A DNA stretch of 16,680 nt from Fimbriimonadales bacterium (GTDB lineage: Bacteria > Armatimonadota > Fimbriimonadia > Fimbriimonadales > GBS-DC). The stretch spans positions 1 through 16,680 of the forward strand of contig JAOAES010000189.1 of the NCBI GenBank assembly GCA_026416655.1, given 5' to 3'. Made by a program: the position numbers and the translations under genes. This document shows positions 12,772-16,680 of the stretch, piece by piece; within the stretch, counting starts at the first letter, position 1, and each line of letters begins with the position of its first letter. Under the pieces are notes generated by a model that saw only the letters and a program-made list of their open reading frames with translations, was not told the origin of the DNA and did no database searches.

Positions 12772-14133
12772 TTAACGGAAGAACTCGAACTCCTCAATCG
12801 CGCGCTTGATGCGCTGCAGGAAGCGTCCCGCGTACATCCCATCGATTAATCGATGGTCGTAGCTCAGACACAGATTCATGAGCGGGCGGATGGCTATCAT
12901 ATCGTTAATCACTATGGGCTGTTTCACAATCGCATAGGTTCCCAGAATGCCCGTTTGCGGATGATTGATGATGGGCGTGCCAATCAGCGCGCCGTAGCTG
13001 CCGGGATTAGTGAGCGTGAAGGTCGCGCCCTGCACATCGGCGACGCTGATGGTCTTGTTGCGAGCGCGGGTCGCGATGTCTTCCAGGTCGCGTGCGATGT
13101 CGATGAGCGATTTCTTGTGCGCATCGCGAATCACGGGCACAATCAAGCCCTCCTCGCCCTTCGCGCCGAGTGCAACCGCCACGCCCATATGCACATAGTG
13201 GCGCACGATAATCTGGTCGTCCTGCAAAGTGGCGTTCATCATCGGGAACTCCAGTAGCGCGTCGGTGCAGGCTTTCACGAAGAAGGGTGTGTAGGTCAGC
13301 CGCACGCCGTACTGCTGCTGGAACGAGTCTTTGTTGCGTTCGCGGAACTCCACCAGTTTGGACACATCGACCTGGATGACCGTTGTGACATGGACGGCGG
13401 TCTGGTAGCTCTTGGCGAGGTGTTCGGCGATGACTTTGCGCATGCCGACAAGGGGGATGATTTCCTCGCCCTCGCGCGGCTGGACGGGCTGGGGCGCGGG
13501 GGCAGCAACGGGCTGCGGTGCAGGCGTGGGTTGGGGTGCGGGTTGGGGCGCGGCGGCGCGTCGCTGCAGGTACGCCTCGATATCTTTGCGCGTCACGCGC
13601 CCGCCCGTGCCCGTGCCGGGAATGGTCTGCAGCTCCTCGATGCTGATGCCGTGTTCCTGCGCGATTTTGCTCACGACGGGCGAGATGAAGGGGCGTCCTG
13701 CGCCCGTGCGGGTCTGACCGTCGCGGCGTGGGGCAGGCGCAGGCGACGGTTCTGAGGGCGCGGTAACGGTCAGCGGCTCTTCCCCGCCGCCGTAGAAACC
13801 GACCGATGTGACGGGGGGCGGCGCGGAGACGGGCTTGGCTTCATCGGCAGGGCGCGTCTCGGTCGTCGGCGGGGCGCCAACGCTCGGCGATTCGGATTCG
13901 GAGGCGATGAGCGCAAGCTCCTGCCCGACCTTCACGGTGGCGCCTTCGCCCGCCAGAATCTGCTGCAGCACGCCCGACGCCGGCGCAGGGAGCTCCGTGT
14001 TGACCTTGTCGGTCATAATCTCGACAATCGGCTCATCCTCTTTGACCGGCTCGCCTTCCTGTTTCAGCCAGCGCACAATCGTGCCTTCCACGATACTCTC
14101 GCCCAGTTCGGGCATAATCACCGCAACCGCCAT
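12772..14133 (-). CDS. 2-oxo acid dehydrogenase complex E2, dihydrolipoyl acyltransferase
   Basis: The protein has 453 residues. The lipoyl domain (about 2-78) has the carrier lysine K43 in MTDKVNTE. A Pro/Ala linker follows, then the peripheral subunit-binding domain (about 146-192, RPFISPVVSKIAQEHGI...RVTRKDIEAYL), a second Pro/Ala/Gln linker (193-218), and the catalytic acyltransferase core (about 223-453) with SYDHRLIDG, where H427 and D431 are the active-site pair. It passes the acyl group from lipoyl-Lys to CoA and forms the core of the complex. Domain order and length are typical of a one-lipoyl E2 of branched-chain or pyruvate type. GGGAG precedes the ATG, 12 bases after the E1-beta stop. 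It is the last gene of the operon visible here; no E3 (dihydrolipoamide dehydrogenase) gene is in the window. Confidence 0.96.
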   Translation of the reverse strand: MAVAVIMPELGESIVEGTIVRWLKQEGEPVKEDEPIVEIMTDKVNTELPAPASGVLQQILAGEGATVKVGQELALIASESESPSVGAPPTTETRPADEAKPVSAPPPVTSVGFYGGGEEPLTVTAPSEPSPAPAPRRDGQTRTGAGRPFISPVVSKIAQEHGISIEELQTIPGTGTGGRVTRKDIEAYLQRRAAAPQPAPQPTPAPQPVAAPAPQPVQPREGEEIIPLVGMRKVIAEHLAKSYQTAVHVTTVIQVDVSKLVEFRERNKDSFQQQYGVRLTYTPFFVKACTDALLEFPMMNATLQDDQIIVRHYVHMGVAVALGAKGEEGLIVPVIRDAHKKSLIDIARDLEDIATRARNKTISVADVQGATFTLTNPGSYGALIGTPIINHPQTGILGTYAIVKQPIVINDMIAIRPLMNLCLSYDHRLIDGMYAGRFLQRIKRAIEEFEFFR

Positions 14134-14145
14134 CGTTTTTCTCCC

Positions 14146-15132
14146 TCAGTACGCTGCCAGCTCACGCGCTGTGAAGACGATATCCTCCACGCTCGGCAGC
14201 ACGAACTTCTCCAGCGGCTCTGCGAACGGCACGAAGGCGTCCTTCGCCGCCACACGCATAATCGGCGCGTCGAGCCATTCGAATGCTTGCTCCGTGATAC
14301 GCGCCGAAATCTCCGCGCCGACGCCGCCCGTCTTCGGCGCTTCGTACACAATTAATACCTTGCTGGTCTTGCGCACCGATTCCAGAATCGTGTTCATATC
14401 GAGCGGTTTGATGGTGCGCAGGTCGATCACCTCCAGCGAGATGCCCTCTTTTTCGAGGTGTTGCGCCGCCTCGAGGGCGAAATGCACCATCGCGCCGTAG
14501 GTAATCACGGTAATGTCCTCGCCGTAGCGTCGGATGCGCGCGCTACCGAGTTTGACGATGTAGTCCTCGTGCGCATCGGGGATATGCCCTTTGATGCGCC
14601 GGTAGAGGAACTTGTGTTCATAGAACACGACAGGGTTATTGTCGCGGATGGCGGCTTTCATCAGCCCGTAGGCGTCGTCGGGGAAGGCGGGTTGCACCAC
14701 CTTCACGCCCGGCGTGTGGAAGAACCACGCCTCGAACTGCTGGCTGTGATACAAACTGCCGCCGACATAACCGCCCGACGGGCCGCGCACCACAATCGGG
14801 ATGGGCGTCTTGCCCCCGGAGCGGTACAGGTACGTGCCCGCGACGTTCACCACCTGGTCGAATCCGTAGGAGATGAAGTCGATGAACTGCATTTCGGCGA
14901 CGCCGCGTTTGCCCGCTGCTGCCGCGCCCACACAGGTCGCGATAATGGCTGTCTCGGAGATGGGCGCGTCCACCACGCGGTCAGGACCGAAACGCTCATA
15001 GAAGCCTTCCGTGACGCCGAACGCGCCGCCCATGCGCCCGATGTCCTCGCCAATCAGGAACACGTTCGGGTCGCGCTCCATCTCTTCCCAGAGCGCGGCG
15101 CGAATCGCCTCCAGAAAAGTCACCTCTCTCAT
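14146..15132 (-). CDS. 2-oxo acid dehydrogenase E1 component, beta subunit
   Basis: The protein has 328 residues, the usual length. It shows the transketolase pyrimidine-binding domain (GEDIGRMGGAFGVTEGF, RVVDAPISETAI, FIDFISYGFDQVVN, GPSGGYVGGSLYHSQ, FHTPGVKVVQPAFPDDAYGL, PVVFYEHKFLYR) and the C-terminal transketolase domain (ITVITYGAMV, VIDLRTIKPLD, VYEAPKTGGVGAEI). It pairs with E1-alpha in an alpha2-beta2 heterotetramer that decarboxylates a 2-oxo acid on thiamine diphosphate and reductively acylates E2. Its ATG overlaps the E1-alpha stop (ATGA), so the two subunits are translationally coupled. The substrate could be pyruvate or branched-chain 2-oxo acids; the sequence features seen fit either. 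Confidence 0.96.
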   Translation of the reverse strand: MREVTFLEAIRAALWEEMERDPNVFLIGEDIGRMGGAFGVTEGFYERFGPDRVVDAPISETAIIATCVGAAAAGKRGVAEMQFIDFISYGFDQVVNVAGTYLYRSGGKTPIPIVVRGPSGGYVGGSLYHSQQFEAWFFHTPGVKVVQPAFPDDAYGLMKAAIRDNNPVVFYEHKFLYRRIKGHIPDAHEDYIVKLGSARIRRYGEDITVITYGAMVHFALEAAQHLEKEGISLEVIDLRTIKPLDMNTILESVRKTSKVLIVYEAPKTGGVGAEISARITEQAFEWLDAPIMRVAAKDAFVPFAEPLEKFVLPSVEDIVFTARELAAY

Positions 15133-16178
15133 AACGACACCCCCGCGCTCTCGTCGTAGATGTCCTCCAACGCGGTGTGAGGTTCAGGGTCGGGGCTGCT
15201 AATCGCGTAGGCGATAGCGCGTTCGATCCGCTCTTTGATGTCGGCAGGCGGTTCCGGCAACTCTGCCTCTTCGAACTGCCCAGTGCTGAGTAAGTATTGG
15301 CGATAGCGCGTCAGCGGGTCGCGTTTTTCCCACATCTCGATCTCCGCCACGGGGCGATAGTTTCGGGCGCGGGTCTCGTCGTGGTCCGCATGTCCCTGTA
15401 TACGATAGGTCACGCACTCGACGATGACGGGACCGTTGCCTGCGCGGGCGTGGGCGAGCGCCTCGCACATCGTGTCGTACACTGCGTTGAAGTCGTTGCC
15501 GTCGATGCTGTAGCCGGGGATGCCATAGCCCAGCGCGCGCTCGGCGACGGTCTTGGTGGGCACCTCCAGCTCGACGGGCGTGGAGTAGGCGTACTGATTG
15601 TTCTCCACCACCACAATCAAGGGCAGTTTATGCACGGCGGCGAAGTTTAGCCCCTCGTGGAACGGTCCCGTGGCGGTCGCGCCTTCGCCCGTGTAGGCGA
15701 CCAGCACGCGGTCGCGCCTGCCGTCCAGTCGCTGCGCCCACAGCACGCCACATGCCACCGCAATCGTGGAGCCGAGCATGCTGGTGGAGTGAACAATGCC
15801 CAGATTCATATCCCCCATATGGCTCCACGAGTCCTTGCCGCGTGTGGGGGCTTCCGCCTTGCCCCATACCTGGCACATCACCTGCTCGACGGTCATCCCG
15901 CGAAACACAAACACGGGCATATCGCGGTGGATGGGCGAGACGAAGTCATCGGGGCGCAAGGGGTAGGTCGTGCCGACCATGATCGCTTCCTGCCCACGTG
16001 AGCCGTACACATTCCCGCGGCGCAGGCGTCCTTTTTTCTTTGCGTCGTACAAAGCCTCATCAAACAAGCGTGCAAACCACAGTCTGCGATAGATTTCGAT
16101 TAAATCGCTCTTCTCCAGCCGCTCGTGGGGAGCGACAGTCTGTTGCCCATTTTTGCGTCGTGTGCGCGTCGTACTCAA
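15129..16178 (-). CDS. 2-oxo acid dehydrogenase E1 component, alpha subunit (TTG start)
   Basis: The protein has 349 residues. It carries the E1-alpha landmarks: YGSRGQEAIMVG (58-69), DSWSHMGDM (116-124), LGSTIAVACGVLWA, and the thiamine-diphosphate motif G164-E165-G166-ATATG...ENN (192-194) followed by QYAYSTP. The usual GDG reads GEG here, a conservative change at a Mg2+ ligand. YRIQGHADHDETR (258-270) corresponds to the regulatory loop region. The start is a TTG at 16176-16178 with GGAGG 7 bases upstream; no in-frame ATG or GTG gives a sensible N-terminus. It heads an operon E1-alpha, E1-beta, E2. This arrangement with separate E1 subunits is typical of branched-chain 2-oxo acid or alpha/beta-type pyruvate dehydrogenase complexes. 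Confidence 0.94.
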   Translation of the reverse strand: MSTTRTRRKNGQQTVAPHERLEKSDLIEIYRRLWFARLFDEALYDAKKKGRLRRGNVYGSRGQEAIMVGTTYPLRPDDFVSPIHRDMPVFVFRGMTVEQVMCQVWGKAEAPTRGKDSWSHMGDMNLGIVHSTSMLGSTIAVACGVLWAQRLDGRRDRVLVAYTGEGATATGPFHEGLNFAAVHKLPLIVVVENNQYAYSTPVELEVPTKTVAERALGYGIPGYSIDGNDFNAVYDTMCEALAHARAGNGPVIVECVTYRIQGHADHDETRARNYRPVAEIEMWEKRDPLTRYRQYLLSTGQFEEAELPEPPADIKERIERAIAYAISSPDPEPHTALEDIYDESAGVSL

Positions 16179-16185
16179 GGCGTTT

Positions 16186-16199
16186 CCTCCGTGCGGAGG
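16186..16199. promoter_or_regulatory. Palindrome CCTCC-GTGC-GGAGG overlapping the E1-alpha Shine-Dalgarno
   Basis: A 5-bp all-GC inverted repeat includes the GGAGG Shine-Dalgarno of the operon's first gene. In RNA it could mask the ribosome site. However the -10 box at 16207-16202 predicts transcription starting near 16195, which would leave out most of the 5' arm. It is then more likely a DNA operator over the start site, or incidental. Confidence 0.4.
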
Positions 16200-16201
16200 G
16201 G

Positions 16202-16207
16202 ATTATA
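16202..16207 (-). promoter_or_regulatory. -10 box (GGG-TATAAT) of the 2-oxo acid dehydrogenase operon
   Basis: An exact TATAAT on the minus strand lies 23 bases before the TTG start of E1-alpha, giving a short leader that begins close to the Shine-Dalgarno. The preceding GG matches the other promoters of this window. No convincing -35 box is found at 16-18 bases. Confidence 0.65.
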
Positions 16208-16376
16208 CCCGATATTCGATTTGCGGAAACTGCTATAGGACAACACCCCCTCGCATTGCCCTGCAACTACAAGGTGCTTAATTCTCCACTCGTCCGTATC
16301 TGTGCGAGCTCGTTCAGGCAAACCTCAGGAATTCGCGGGAACTATATAAAATTCTTAGTGAAAGATACTTATCTTA
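16208..16376. other. Intergenic region upstream of the oxo-acid dehydrogenase operon with an AT-rich patch
   Basis: No gene is seen in this gap. Positions about 16340-16383 are strikingly AT-rich in otherwise GC-rich DNA. They include the palindrome AAGATACTTATCTT (16362-16375) and, on the minus strand, a TATAAT (16381-16376) overlapping the stop codon of the hydrate dehydratase gene. The patch could be a second promoter, an UP-like element, an operator or a weak terminator; sequence does not decide. Confidence 0.4.
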
Positions 16377-16680
16377 TTATAAAGACCGACTCAGCTCCTC
16401 CGCCGTGTAGCTCCAGCGCCCTGTGCAGGCAAGGTGTTGCCCCGCCGCGCCGTGTCGCCACACGCCGAGCGCGCTCGCGTGCAGCGGCGACAGACCCTGC
16501 GCCAGCAAGCCCGCAATCGCGCCCGTCAGCACATCGCCTGAGCCGCCCGTCGCCAGGCTCGGCTCGGCAAACGGCGCAAGCCACAGCCCCTCCGCGTCGG
16601 CAATTACGGTGTACGCCCCCTTCAGCACACAGGTCGCCCGATACCGCTCGCGCAGCAGCTCCGCACTGCTGTAGCGGTCG
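16377..16680 (-). CDS. nnrD: ADP-dependent NAD(P)H-hydrate dehydratase (C-terminal part; 5' end beyond window)
   Basis: One hundred C-terminal residues are visible, open to the window edge. VLKGAYTVIAD is the sugar-kinase-like substrate strand, and PSLATGGSGDVLTGAIAGLLAQGL is the NnrD/YjeF C-terminal signature, with the catalytic Asp in GGSGDVLTG. The tail SPLHASALGVWRHGAAG is also typical. The enzyme repairs damaged NADH and NADPH hydrates using ADP. Whether it is a stand-alone NnrD or the C-terminal half of a fused epimerase-dehydratase cannot be told here. The stop TAA at 16379-16377 lies in an AT-rich patch. It points the same way as the oxo-acid dehydrogenase operon, 198 bases further on. 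Confidence 0.92.
   Translation of the reverse strand, partial: DRYSSAELLRERYRATCVLKGAYTVIADAEGLWLAPFAEPSLATGGSGDVLTGAIAGLLAQGLSPLHASALGVWRHGAAGQHLACTGRWSYTAEELSRSL

Noticed and set aside
12839..12856. 18-base perfect palindrome CCATCGATTAATCGATGG
   Set aside because: It encodes the E2 catalytic motif HRLIDG, so amino-acid constraint explains most of it. It is only worth noting if the same palindrome recurs in the genome.
13480..13560. Low-complexity GC-rich repeat in the E2 gene
   Set aside because: It encodes the Pro/Ala/Gln flexible linker between the subunit-binding and catalytic domains, which is normal for E2 proteins.

Overview
The window is gene-dense, GC-rich bacterial DNA with short intergenic gaps and no gene-free stretch over 300 bases. 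I infer a diderm bacterium, most likely Armatimonadota (Fimbriimonadales-like). The reasons are a pseudopilin with the FPVFAQARESAR-type continuation, a secreted protein ending in two dockerin-type EF-hand repeats, an LptC-like lipoprotein, and promoters that sit 6-9 bases before start codons (leaderless transcripts). This placement is an inference from gene style, not a database match. No rRNA, tRNA, CRISPR array, transposase or phage gene is visible.

Layout. (1) 1-2362, minus strand: a LacI-family regulator, a secreted dockerin-repeat protein 6 bases behind it, then a pseudopilin cut by the window edge. The regulator has a perfect consensus sigma-70 promoter with a near-palindromic LacI operator just downstream. 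A second copy of the operator core lies in the signal-peptide codons of the dockerin gene. (2) 2367-5514, minus: a beta-hydroxyacid dehydrogenase and a PcrA/UvrD helicase. (3) 5565-8073, plus: a coiled-coil protein with a PD-(D/E)XK-like C-terminus, the 23S rRNA methyltransferase RlmN, and an LptC-like lipoprotein. The first codons of the LptC-like gene come from an inserted three-stem palindromic repeat. (4) 8070-10848, minus: thiaminase II TenA and a large secreted protein with about 12 copies of a Gly/Asp-rich repeat. (5) 10934-12673, plus: a membrane PASTA protein whose kinase domain lacks the DFG aspartate and so looks like a pseudokinase; a strong symmetric terminator follows. (6) 12772-16178, minus: a compact E1-alpha/E1-beta/E2 operon for a 2-oxo acid dehydrogenase complex. 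(7) 16377-16680, minus: the C-terminal end of an NAD(P)H-hydrate dehydratase.

How the parts fit. The lacI-dockerin unit looks like a self-repressed operon for a secreted, perhaps carbohydrate-related, protein. The oxo-acid dehydrogenase operon, hydrate repair enzyme, TenA, RlmN and PcrA are housekeeping metabolism and maintenance. The two most unusual proteins, the repeat protein and the pseudokinase, are transcribed divergently from one 85-base gap. Several promoters share a GGTANNNT core, and three plus-strand genes also share an upstream CCTGAA block.
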